From the NCBI RefSeq assembly GCF_003171515.1, contig NC_089397.1:1550001-1614000 (forward strand): a stretch of 64,000 nucleotides of DNA, in the 5' to 3' direction. Each line of letters begins with the position of its first letter. Position 1 is the stretch's first letter. Positions 50,455 to 61,593 of the stretch are shown here, in pieces. Below the pieces are notes generated by a model. It did not search any database. It was not told where the DNA came from and worked only from the letters and a program-made list of their open reading frames with translations. Source of the DNA: Pyrenophora tritici-repentis (Eukaryota; Ascomycota; Dothideomycetes; Pleosporales; Pleosporaceae). A program made the position numbers and the translations under genes.

Positions 50455-53243
50455 ATGAGAACTACTTCATCATCCTGGGCACAAGCCCTTTTGCTGATGA
50501 GCGCAGTACGTATAGAGTCTGAACATCAAGATCCAGCCGTACTGACTATGTCTAGGCGACTACGCAAGCAGCGCTCAATCTCCATGAGACTAATGTACGA
50601 CCTGAAGCCATCGGAAGGCGGATCCAGGACTTGATCTCCGGAGAAGTATACAACGGAAATCTCGTTGCTAGGAATGCACAAAACGGACTTGACGCGAATG
50701 CCTTACTTGCCGGCATTGCTCAGGGCCAAGGCCAAAGGCCCAGCACCAGTGACATTACCTCGAGCGACGTCGCTGGAAGCATTGCAAACCAAGTTGCTGG
50801 TGGAAGCACACCATCCATCAACGATGTCCTTAACGGCCTAAGTGGGCAACAGCAAAGCGGAACGAACAGCCAGAGCACATCGCAACAGCAAGGTCAGACT
50901 GCTCCAGTGGGAACCACACCACAAGCCGCACAAGGGATCGCGCCAGGTGGCAGCCAGTCTGCACCTGGTGTTGCATCAGGTGGTAGCCAATCTGCACCTG
51001 GTGTTGCATCAAGTAGTAGCCAATCTGCACAAGGGGTCGCTTCAGGTGCGAATCAAGCTGCATCGGGTACTGCACAGAGTGGTAGCCAGCGCCCACCAAG
51101 CGACATCAACACTAGCAATCCTGCAGGTGATCTTGCAAACCAACTCGCACCCCAAACTCAAAGCGAGAACCCCGTCGTTGATGTTGGAGGAAGCCTGGTG
51201 AACCAACTCCTGCCTGGCGCACAACCGCCACAGGGTCAAGCCGCGGCGCAGCCACCACAGGGTCAAGCTGCTACTCAACCTCCTGCTGCTCCTCCTGCGG
51301 CTCCTCCTGCGGCTCCTCCTGCTGCTCCTCCTGCTGCTCCTCCTGCGGCTCCTCCTGCGGCTCCTCCTGCTACCCCCTCTGCCGCTCCTCCTGCTGAAGC
51401 TGTTCCTCCCATGATGTCCGCTGGCGCAAGCAATGCGACGACGCCTGTGGAGGCAGCCAGCCCGTCTGCGGAAAAGGCACCAGCAAAGACCAGCGAGGCT
51501 CCAAAAGAAGCACCTATGGAAGCTAGCGCAGCTGCACCCAAGCCGTCAGAGGCAAGCGCCTCTACTACCAAAGCCAGCCCTTCGCCAGCGGAAGCCAAGC
51601 CTTCACCAACAGAATCCACAGAGAAAACAAGCGCAGCTGCAAAGGAAGCACCAGCGGAGGCGAGCTCATCTGCAAAGGAAGCGCCAGCAGAGGCAAGCAC
51701 ATCGGCGAAGGCAGAATCAGCAGAGGCAAGCTCATCTCCGAAAGCAGTACCAGCGGAGGCAAGCTCATCTGAGAAAGCAGCACCAGCGGAGGCTAGCACA
51801 TCGGCAAAGGCAGCACCAGCGGAGGCAAGTCCATCTGCAAAGGCAGCACCAGCGGAGGCAAGTCCATCTGCAAAGGCAGCATCAGCAGAGGCTAGCACAT
51901 CGGTAAAGGCAGGATCAGCGGAGGCAAGCCCAGCTGCGAAATCAGCACCAACAGAATCAAGCAAACCTACAACTGTAGCAGAGGCAGCATCGACGTCGCT
52001 ACCAGTCAAGACAGTGTTCCCCGCGGGCAAGTCAGCTCTGCCTAAAGTAACCCCTATTCCATGGACAAACTCACCTGCGGCAGCAGGAAAGCCAGCGGGT
52101 GAGGAGAGCAGCACGAAAGCTATGATGCCTGCTGCGGAGAAAGGATCCCCATCAGAAGCTCCATCAGCGGCTGCCGCAGCGCCTCCTGCTGCTGCCGTGA
52201 CTGTGTCTGCCGGAGGAGAATCACCAGCTGGTGTAGTAGCTGCCGCTAACGAGACTACTACTATGGCGGCAGCAATTAACTCTGCAACTTTGAAGGCTGG
52301 TGGGCTTCTTGCCGCAACGACTACGAGTGCAGCGGGAAGTGCCATAACTGTCCAGGCTGGAGGAAACAGCACCTCAAACACCGGTGCTGCGAAGGCAGCT
52401 GCTTCATCTTCTAGCGGCGCGCCAGCAGCAGCGGTCACAGTTGTCGCTGGTGCTGGCAATGAAGCCTCATCAGCTGAATCAAAGATGAACGGAACAACCC
52501 CAGTAGCCGCAGCCGCAGCCACAGGACCCGTTACCGTTGTTGCAGGTGGAAGCAATGCAACTTCGACCGCTGTGGCGGCGGCCGTTGCCGCTCCCGCCGT
52601 CACTGTCGTAGCAGGCGAAGGATCAAGCTCAGGCAATGCCACGGCAGCAGCAGAAGCAAACGGAGGCTGCAACTGCGCGTGCGAATGTCCCGCGGGAGCT
52701 TTTCCCATGTCTGCCGCTCAACCAGCAAAGGCACAGGAGAGCAGAAGTACCATGCAAACAATGGCCAGCGCCCCAGTCACGATTTCTGCGGGTGGAGAAC
52801 CCGGACCTGGCGTTCAAGCAGCCGCTCCCACGACGCCTCCTGCACCCATCAACTCGGCTAGTCTGACTACTGGAGGACTGCTCGTGGGCACTGCCAGTGC
52901 AGCTGGTTCAGGTGTCACTGTCATCGCCAGTGGAGAATCTCCGGCTTCTTCTGCTCCGGCTCCTGCTGCGGCAGCTACGTCGGCCGCTTCATCACCTGCT
53001 CCGTCATCAGCGCCTGCCGAAGCTGCCAGCTCAAGCCCATCAGCACCGATATCAACTTCAGTTGCAGCGCAGAGCCAAGTCGCAGCCAACGCGCCGCCTC
53101 AACCTACAATCGTTGGTTCCTCCAATGCAGCAGCGCCTCCCTCTGCGCCGTTTGATATCAACACGGTTGCGTTGCAGAGCCGTGTTACGGTCAACTTGGG
53201 CCGGAGAGTGGCAAAGCCAACGCAGATGGGAGCCTGGTGGTGA
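50455..53243 (+). CDS. Secreted Ala/Ser/Pro-rich low-complexity repeat protein
   Basis: Exon 1 50455-50505, a 50-nt intron (GTACGT...TCTAG), exon 2 50556-53243; about 912 residues. The spliced N-terminus, MRTTSSSWAQALLLMSAATT then QAALNL, looks like a signal peptide cut near residue 22; the intron lies inside it. Residues about 115-165 hold SGGSQSAPGVA repeats, then a run of APPA units (51285-51375), then about ten 14-16-residue units like EASSSAKAAPA (51600-51960), then blocks with VTVVAG/VTVSAGG motifs. A single Cys-rich patch, GGCNCACECPAGAFP, interrupts the C-terminal third. No GPI signal or membrane anchor at the end (VAKPTQMGAWW). Likely a heavily O-glycosylated cell-wall or matrix protein; function unknown. 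Confidence 0.8.
51285..51375 (+). repeat. In-frame 12-bp repeat coding APPA units
   Basis: The unit GCTCCTCCTGCG (with T/G variation at the last position) is repeated about seven times, coding Ala-Pro-Pro-Ala. Near-identical copies suggest recent slippage, so copy number may vary between strains. Confidence 0.85.
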
Positions 53244-53551
53244 AGAAAGACTTCGTATATGAAGAATCATGCTTGTTGTTTTCTCGCTTTTACTTCATTG
53301 AAAAAAGATTGTTTTCTCAAGTATATAGTTTGGGGTAGTAGGGCACGTGGTTGCGGTTGAGTATTGAGTGCTCCTGCGAGGTGGTAATGGTATGTGAATA
53401 TATAATGAATATGATTGTGCAAGTATATTGCTTGGCATCACTGCTGCGGTCTATGGGTATCTTGTGAGGAATGTTGTTCGCAGGCTCACCGATCGGTGCT
53501 GTCCTTTGCATGGTGTAAATGTATTGCGCTCGATGTGCCCTTTCCTGTGCT
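53244..53551. other. Convergent 3' region
   Basis: 308 bases between the convergent ends of the secreted-protein gene and RPP1; AT-rich, no gene. Confidence 0.5.
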
Positions 53552-54650
53552 TCAGGCAGGCACCTCCTGGCCAGCTTCTTGCATTTTGGCCTTTTTGTTC
53601 TTCGCTTGCTGGCGCTTCGAGATGGGTTTGTCCATTTTCGTCTCATGTACGGGCGCTCCTTCCAAGTTTTCACCCGGACGCTTGCCGTTCTGATTCTTGT
53701 TGGCCTTGTCCTTTTGGCCTTGCTTGTCCTTCGCCTCGGCCACTGGCCTCTCGGGCGGTTTGTCGCCGCCGTAGACAATGTCGATTATGCCCTTGAAGCT
53801 CTTTCGCTTTAGTCGCGCAAACTCGACGACGCTCCTTGGTTCTTTGGTGAGACCGTCCTTTCCCCTCTCCGTTCCGAGCCCCCATACAGAGGCCAAATTG
53901 ATGATGTCGCTCGGTGCCCGGATGCCTAGTACGCTCTTTGCTTCAGAACTGAATATAAGGCCCCGACCTCTGGTTACACGTATGATCTGTGTCGCATTGC
54001 TAATCAAGTTGCGCTTGGCAGAGGGATCGCTCGACATGATGCCCTGACTGTAGCATAGCTCGATCTTGATACCACGGGAGATGGCCGTGCCCAGCATGGG
54101 GAATTTGAAATGGGTTTCAAATCGGCGAGTCAGGTCCAGCGAGATTATATCTACATCTAGACTCTGGCATGCTTGTTGGAGGGTACGCTCGTCGGTTGGC
54201 CGGGCAGCAACGAGGTCGTATTGCTGCTGCAGCTGAGGGATACGAAAGTTGGAGGCGGCGTCGGTTAGGAAGATGTTGCAACGGCGCAGTATACGCATGT
54301 GGGCGGGTGTGGGGAAGGGGAGTTTCGTCGGTATCGGCGAGCTCTGGAGGAGCGCCCATTAGCGAATGATGGCAGGCGCAAGCGGATGCAGGTTCGGAAT
54401 CATCAGGGTAAATGCAAATAAGGGGGAGTCACAGCTTCCCTGCTACCTACAATATCTGAGGGCAGTTTTCCGGAATACGTGTGCGTGAGAGCAATTACAT
54501 CGTATCCTACTGCATCGCGTCAGTCCACCCTGCCCGCGCCTACGACTACGACGCAAGGGCGCAAACAAGCTCACATTCGTCGAGAAAGGCCACGGTGCGC
54601 TGCAGTTCGCGCGTCGCATCCGTCCAGGGGACGTGCAAGTCGTGGAACAT
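53552..54650 (-). CDS. RPP1: RNase P/MRP protein subunit p30/Rpp1
   Basis: Three exons (54650-54575, 54509-54451, 54343-53552; introns 65 and 107 nt) give 308 residues. The family N-terminus MFHDLHVPWTDATRELQRTV is followed across the first splice by LGYDVIALTHTYSGKLPSDI, then SSPIPTKLPFPTPAHMRILR. DAASNFRIPQLQQQYDLVAA, SLDVDIISLDLTRRFETHFK, and GIKIELCYSQGI with the later NATQIIRVTRGRGLIFSS are the RNase P p30 TIM-barrel core. The C-terminal 70 residues are Lys-rich and disordered. The subunit acts in tRNA 5' processing (RNase P) and rRNA processing (RNase MRP) in the nucleus. Without the two small upstream exons the protein would lack its first strands. Confidence 0.93.
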
Positions 54651-55165
54651 GACGGCAGTGGGTGAAAAGGTCGAGATAGGCGTGAAGGCGGTGCGGAATC
54701 GCGGTGCCAAAAGTTGTAAGTGAGAATGAGAACTTTGGGAGATCGTCATCAGCTTGCCCGCCTCAGGCCTGCACGTTCGCGTCAAAACCTTGCCCACCCG
54801 TCCGGCCCAAAAAGCTTGGCCCGGGCTTGCCTGCTGAAGCTTGGAAACTAGCCTAACGCCCACAAGCCAGCCTGCAACACCACCACCACGAGCCGCCAGA
54901 GCTCACCACTACCCACGATCCGGCCTCAAAGCCCGCACAGAAGGCCCGCCGCGACCATCGTGACCGCCTTTTTGGCCTCTTCACCCGGAACGAGGCAGTA
55001 GCGCTCGCCTTGCTTGCTGGTCTTGGCTTTGTCTTCGTGCTTGGTCCCGCCAGCGTCCGTTTCTTCACCCCACCACTTGACTACTCGACTCCCTCCACCA
55101 CCCAAGATATCTCCAGGACCGTTTCCGGCACGTCGCCGTACCCTAAAGACACTCTCGCTGCCAAC
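54651..55165. promoter_or_regulatory. Bidirectional promoter region RPP1 / CKA1
   Basis: 515 bases between divergent start codons. A frame continuous with CKA1 is open upstream to about 55010 (hydrophobic [15 protein letters not shown]), but kinase alignment favours ATG 55166. Confidence 0.5.
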
Positions 55166-56388
55166 ATGGCGCTGAACAACTCGACGGGCGCCACGAGCAT
55201 CGCCCGCGTCTACGCAGACGTGAATGCAAACATGCCCCGCTCGTATTGGGACTACGATTCCGTCAACATCTCCTGGGGCGTGCTCGAAAACTACGAGGTG
55301 GTCCGCAAGATCGGCCGCGGAAAGTACTCCGAAGTCTTCGAGGGCATCAACGTCGTCAACTACCAGAAATGCGTCATCAAGGTCCTCAAGCCTGTCAAGA
55401 AGAAGAAGATAAAGCGCGAGATCAAGATTCTGCAAAACTTGTCGGGCGGGCCCAACATCGTCTCGCTGCTGGACGTGGTGCGCGATAATCAGGTTAGTGA
55501 TGGCTCCGATTGGATTGGCGACTGGGTACTGTTTTTTCGCGTGTTCTTCTCTGTCTGCATGGGTTGCTAACGCGCGACACATAGAGCAAAACTCCATCGC
55601 TCATTTTTGAATATGTCAACAACACCGACTTCCGGAGTCTTTACCCAAAGTTCCAGGACTACGACGTGCGGTACTATATTTTCGAGCTCCTCAAGGCCCT
55701 GGACTATTGCCACAGCAAAGGCATCATGCACCGTGATGTCAAGCCTCACAACGTTATGATCGACCATGAGAAGCGCAAGGTCAGAGCACTCGCCTAGAGA
55801 CGGTAGCCACTTACTAACGCGATGCAGTTGCGCCTAATTGACTGGGGTCTGGCGGAATTCTACCACGCAGGAACTGAATACAACGTTCGTGTTGCGTCAC
55901 GTTACTTCAAGGGCCCCGAGCTACTCGTCGATTTCCAGGAGTATGATTATTCGCTCGACATGTGGTCGCTGGGCGCCATGTTTGCCTCTATGATCTTTAG
56001 GCGGGAACCCTTCTTCCACGGCAACAGCAACTCGGACCAACTTGTTAAAATTGCCAAAGTCCTTGGAACTGAGGATCTGTTCGACTATCTTGACAAGTAC
56101 GACATTGAACTAGATGCCCAGTACGACGACATACTTAGTCGGTATCCGAAGAAGCCTTGGCACTCGTTCATCAACGCCGAGAACCAACGATTTGTCAGTA
56201 ACGACGCCATTGACTTTCTTGATAAGCTGCTCCGATACGACCATCAGGTAAGTCCATATGAGAACAATCATCCAGCTTCCACATCCTGACGTGTATGCTA
56301 GGACCGACTCACTGCCCAAGAAGCCATGTCACATCCCTATTTTGCTCCCGTCCGACAGGCTGCGCAGCAGAATAGCACTGCGGCATGA
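55166..56388 (+). CDS. CKA1: Casein kinase II catalytic subunit alpha
   Basis: Four exons (55166-55492, 55585-55779, 55828-56247, 56302-56388) give 342 residues. It starts [20 protein letters not shown], then the CK2-specific [11 protein letters not shown]. Gly loop [11 protein letters not shown] at 51-60 region, catalytic Lys in [19 protein letters not shown] (the basic cluster that binds acidic substrates and beta subunit partners), [10 protein letters not shown] (Asp about 160), and [12 protein letters not shown], with the CK2-typical DWG instead of [23 protein letters not shown] is also characteristic. Constitutively active Ser/Thr kinase for acidic sites in nucleus and cytosol. All catalytic residues are intact; splice junctions preserve frame. 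Confidence 0.97.
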
Positions 56389-57173
56389 TTGAGATACCCT
56401 ATTCAAGTTATTAGAACTTCGGTAATTGCATGAAAGTTCAAGCGGCGAAACTTGTAATCCATTCTTCCCTTTCACTCAACTCTCTGGTCGGCACTGAGCA
56501 TAGCTGCAGTGTCTATCTACACGCAAGGATATGACTCATGCTGGGACAGGTGTATACGGCAAGGCACTGGAAGATTTTCTTGTCTAAGCGATGCGGGATG
56601 ATAGTGGTCCGTTGTTGGCGTCAAGGAGCAATCAAAACTTAAGGCTACAATATCGACAATGCATTTCCGGGGTGCTGGTCGGTTGCCTAAAAGTTTCAAT
56701 ATATGTGCCCTGGAATGTACTCAATGACTCGTCATGGTGTTGTGAATCGTTGTGTCATGGAATAAATCATATGTGATTGAGAATGAAGCTGCCCAGTGGA
56801 AATGATGAAGGAAAATGTTGACCAACGGAGTGCTCCGTTGGGGTACCGGAGTGTTTCTATCTTCGCGTTGACATGATCGATGTATGCAAGTTCACTGAGT
56901 TCTATGATAATGCCCCTGGGGCTGTAGGCTGGCTCCCTGGGTGACATGAAATAGCTGAAAGCCCAGTATACAAAAGTTATTATAGGCGTCAAAAATATCT
57001 ATTGGTGATAGAATACTGGGGGTTCACCCATACTGTTGCTGTCAAGTGTTTCATGTCACCCAGGTGCTCCGGCGGGCGATGACATGCATGTGGGAACTGA
57101 AGCTCGGGCTTGGTTGATGTGGGGTAATGCAGCCTGGACTTGGGACGACTCACACCCAGGCACTTTTTTGTTA
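56389..57173. other. Intergenic CKA1-VAS1 with a long inverted repeat
   Basis: 785 bases. No gene. Contains the inverted repeat annotated at 56936-57064; the remainder is CKA1 3' region and VAS1 promoter. Confidence 0.5.
56936..57064. repeat. Inverted repeat, 16-bp perfect arms plus inner arms
   Basis: CCTGGGTGACATGAAA (56936-56951) pairs with TTTCATGTCACCCAGG (57049-57064). An inner pair, GCCCAGTAT near 56961 and ATACTGGG near 57013, lies inside. The 129-bp span could be a small foldback element or a hairpin-forming regulatory sequence about 110 bp before the VAS1 start. No clear target duplication was found. Confidence 0.75.
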
Positions 57174-60100
57174 ATGTTGCCCCGCACCGCGCCTACTACA
57201 CTGCGCGCTGCCCGTAGACGAAACCTAGTATATCTCGCTCGACCTCGCTTGCAATTGCGATCGCCAATTTACACTGCACTTCACCGTCATCACGCCCACG
57301 CTGAGCGCGTGCTCACACATCAACACCACTACTCGACCGCGACCATGGCGCTCAATGCATCCTCCCACAACACGACCGGCGAGAAGACGACGCCCAATAC
57401 CGCGCCTCCACCCGAAGTCAGCGGCGATGTCAAGAAGGACATTCTCAGTGCCGCAGAGACTGATGCTGTTGGCCAACATGCGCCCGGCCGCGAGAACGAG
57501 AAGGGTGTAGAGAAGAAAGAGAAGTCGGCCAAAGAACTCGAGAAGGAGAGGAAGAAGGCCGAGAAGGATGCAAAGTTCAAGGCAAAAAAGGCTGCAGCTG
57601 CCGGCGCCAGCAAGGACGCTGGTTCTGCTCCTGCCAAAGAGAAGAAGAAGAAAGGCAAGGAGGAAGAGCAATTGCCCGAATACGTCGAGGAGACACCCAA
57701 GGGGGAGAAGAAGCGTCTGCAGAGCTTGGATGGTCCATACACAAAGGCCTACATTCCCAAGGTCGTAGAGTCGGCATGGGATGCTTGGTGGGATGCACAG
57801 GGTTTCTTCAAGCCCGAATTCACTGAGAAGGGTGATGTCAAGAGCCCTGGGCACTTTGTCATTCCTATCCCTCCACCCAACGTCACAGGCAAGCTTCACT
57901 GCGGCCACGCACTTGCTACGAGTCTTCAGGATGTCCTTATACGATGGCACAGGATGAAGGGCTACACTACATTGTACCTGCCAGGATGCGACCACGCCGG
58001 TATTGCGACACAGAGTGTGGTAGAGAAGATGCTCAAGCGTAGGGAGAACAAGACACGATACGATCTCGGTCGTCAAAAGTTCCTCGAGAGGACCATGGAG
58101 TGGAAGGAAGAATACCATCAGCATCTCACCCACACTTTACGGAGAATGGGTGGTTCGTTTGATTGGACACGCGAGGCTTTCACAATGGACGAGAACCTAT
58201 CGAAGGCTGTCACAGAAACTTTTGTCCGATTACACGAAGACGGTCTCATCTACCGATCAAATCGACTGGTTAACTGGTGCACGGCGCTCAACACCGCACT
58301 TAGCACACTGGAAGTCGACAACAAAGACCTGGCGGGCCCTACCAAGCTATCCGTGCCTGGGTACGAGAGAATGGTCGAGTTTGGTGTTCTTACTCATTTC
58401 AAGGTATGTAGAGCATCACCACTACAACGGCTATACACTAACTTTCTGTCAAGTACGCCATTGAGGGTACAGACCAATTCATCGAGATGGCTACCACTCG
58501 TCCGGAAACTATGCTGGGTGACTCTGGTATCGCTGTCCATCCCAAGGATGAGCGTTACAAGCACTTGGTCGGCAAGAAGGCCAAGCACCCCTTCATCGAT
58601 CGCCTCATGCCCATCGTTGCAGACGACTACGTGGATCCCGAGTTCGGTACTGGAGCTGTCAAGTTGACACCCGCACACGACCCCAACGATTTCAACCTTG
58701 GCAAGAAGCACGGGCTTGAGTTCATCAATATTCTGGTATGTATCCATCTTTGCCGACTTTTCGGCTTACTAACGACTGCAGAACGACAATGGTACCATGA
58801 ACAAGAATGCTGGCAAGTTTGAGGGCCAGAAGCGCTTCGATGTCCGTTACACCGTTGTTGATGCGCTGAAGAAGGAGGGTCTCTTCGTGAAGACGGAACC
58901 CAACCCGATGAAGGTCCCAATCTGCTCAAGGTCTGGCGACGTCATCGAGCCAATCATGAAGCCGCAATGGTGGATGAAGATGGACAGCTTGGCCAAGCCT
59001 GCCATTGAAGCTGTAGAGAAGGGCGACATCAAGATCCGACCCGCTACCTCTGAGAAGGTCTACATGCACTGGATGAACAACATCCAGGACTGGTGTTTAT
59101 CTCGACAGCTGTGGTGGGGTCACCAGGTACCAGCCTACTTTATTGAGCTGGAAGGTAAAGATAACGCCAGAAGTGAAGATCAGTTCTGGGTCACTGGCCG
59201 CACAGAAGAAGAGGCGAGAGCAAAGGCCGAGAAGAAGTTCCCCGGGGCGACATTCACGCTATCGCGGGATGAAGATGTGCTCGACACATGGTTCTCTTCA
59301 GGTCTCTGGCCATTCTCGACTTTGGGATGGCCAAACCAGACTGCCGATTTCGAAAAGCTCTTCCCTACCTCTGTGTTGGAGACTGGATGGGATATTCTCT
59401 TCTTCTGGGTTGCTAGGATGATTTTCCTTTCACTATACCTCACTGGCAAAGTTCCATTCAAGGAAGTCTACTGCCACTCGCTCATTCGCGACTCAGAGGG
59501 TAGGAAGATGTCCAAGTCACTGGGTAACGTCGTCGACCCTGTCGATATTATGGACGGTATCACCCTTCAGAAGCTCCACGACCAGCTTCGTGCCGGCAAC
59601 CTAGACCCCAAGGAGTTGACCAAAGCGGAGAAGTATCAGAAGACGGCGTTCCCTCAGGGTATTCCCGAGTGTGGTGCAGATGCTTTGCGCATGGCCCTTG
59701 TTGGCTACACCACAGGAGGAGGGGATATCTCATTCGACGTCAACGTAAGTCTGACCCGATACTATTAGCTTCTTCTGCTCTATATTTGTGTACATGCTGA
59801 CAGTACCTTATCTAGGTCATTCACGGCTACCGAAGGTTCTGTAACAAGATTTACCAAGCCACCAAGTACGTTATTGGGCGTTTGGGAGACTCATTCACAC
59901 CTCGGGAAAAGATCGCAAAGACAGGCGTAGAGTCATTACCCGAGCGCTATATCCTTCACCAGCTTAATACCGCTGCAAAGAAGATCAACGACCACCTGGA
60001 GGCGCGCGAGTTCAGTCTTGCCACCCAGGTCGCCTACAAGTACTTCTACGTCTACCTCTGCGACACATACATCGAGAACAGCAAGGCGATCTTCGATGAA

Positions 60101-60796
60101 GGCAGCGAAGAGCAGAAGGAAAGTGCGAAGCAGACACTTTACACGGCCATCGAGGGTGGTCTGACCATGATTCACCCGTTCATGCCCTTCCTCACAGAAG
60201 AGCTCTGGCAGCGACTTCCCCGAAGGCAAGGTGACAAGACGCCTTCCATCACTATTGCAACATTCCCTCAGTACTCGCAAGAGTTTGATGACGAGACGGC
60301 AAACGCCGAATACGAGCTTCTCGTCGACAGCGCAAAGGGTCTCCGTTCCCTCACTGCCGAATACGCAATCAAAGAGGGCGCATCCACATACATCCAGTCT
60401 CTCAACGACGCCGCACACACCACCCTCTCCTCACCCACATCACTCCCATCCATCCGCTCTCTTGCTGGTAAGACCGTCGCCGATATCACGATCCTTTCAC
60501 CCTCGGAATCCGCACCATCAGGCTGTGCCGTGTACACCATCGGCACCTCGGCGACGGCATACCTCGATGTCAAGGGCCGTATTGAGCTCGACAAGGAGAT
60601 TACAAAAGCCCAGGATAGACTCACAAAGGCGAACGAGACGATTACTCGCCAGAAGAAGATCATGGACGATGAGTGGGAGCAGAAGGTTAGTGATGCTGTC
60701 AAGGAGCAGGAGAAGGAGAAGCTCAAGGCTGCTGAGCTAGAGGCCAAGAACTGGGAGGCTAGTATTCAGCAGTTTGAGAAGATGAAGATTGAGTAA
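57174..60796 (+). CDS. VAS1: Valyl-tRNA synthetase (mitochondrial and cytosolic forms from two starts)
   Basis: Four exons (57174-58403, 58454-58735, 58782-59744, 59816-60796) give 1151 residues from ATG 57174 or 1094 from ATG 57345. The region between them is Arg-rich without acidic residues for its first 40 positions ([20 protein letters not shown]) and ends HHYSTATM, a typical mitochondrial presequence. After a Lys/Glu-rich eukaryotic extension comes the class I core: [15 protein letters not shown] (HIGH), [10 protein letters not shown], editing-domain [17 protein letters not shown], and [14 protein letters not shown] (KMSKS). The C-terminus has the anticodon-binding domain and a coiled coil ([20 protein letters not shown]). 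It charges tRNA-Val in both compartments; the two-start arrangement is known for yeast VAS1. Confidence 0.96.
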
Positions 60797-61593
60797 GCCA
60801 GTTCGCTTGGGTTAGGGTATGTATCCTAGAAGGCCTGCGGGGTTGATTGTGTTCTTCTCTGAAAGTGGCCATTCCTTGGGTTCGTGTATAAGCAAAAATA
60901 GATGCAGAAACCTTTACATGGGAAGAATAAAAGACATGTTTATTTGCTTTCGCATATTTTGTTTTGTTGTTGCTGTTATACATCTTCACTGACGCTTTCC
61001 CATTTCAATTTCCCCATTTCCACATCGCCCATGGTCTGGCTACTGATTGGTAATCTAGGAGAAGGATGAGTGGAGTGGAGAAGACACACATGGGGACAAC
61101 TTTGGCAACATGGATTACAAGCCAAAGGTGGTGTCAAAACATACAAGGAATAAAAGCTAGATTGAGGGGGTATGTAACACCAATAATATCTCATGCTCCA
61201 TTTACAGTGCCAGGATGAAACGAACCCTACAGTACCGATTTGAAACCTCTTACTTTCCACCAAAGTCAAGAATCAGACATATAGAAAGAATAGCGACAAA
61301 GGAGAAGAGCGAGTCCACCTGCACCGATGACTGTGTGAGAGGAGAGGAAACAATACCGAACGTGATAGGCGATACAGACGAGTCGAGTTGATGCCACCCA
61401 GCCAAAAAGCTCCGAACGATGCAAGCGGGGACACGATACTGAACGGAACGGATTGATCCCAATGTAGAATAGAGGAAGGAAGGAGGTTTGGGTATAACAA
61501 AGATTGGTCGGAGGGGTCGTGAGAATGGTCGTGGCAAGCGATGATGGCCGTTTGCGAGATGTTGAGGTTGAAGTGGTCGATAAAGGGGGTCTT
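60797..61593. other. Convergent 3' region VAS1 / SDR gene
   Basis: About 800 bases between convergent genes; 3' UTRs and unassigned DNA, no supported gene. Confidence 0.45.

Noticed and set aside
51275..52708. A 477-codon open frame on the minus strand
   Set aside because: It is the mirror of the Ala/Ser/Pro-rich repeats of the plus-strand gene; low-complexity GC-rich codons rarely give stops on the other strand. No family features of its own.
55010..55165. N-terminal extension of CKA1 with a hydrophobic segment
   Set aside because: CK2 alpha proteins start close to the ARVYADVN segment; the upstream in-frame part is more likely leader sequence.
57225..58133. A 302-codon minus-strand frame inside VAS1 exon 1
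   Set aside because: Opposite strand of well-conserved synthetase sequence; no independent protein features.
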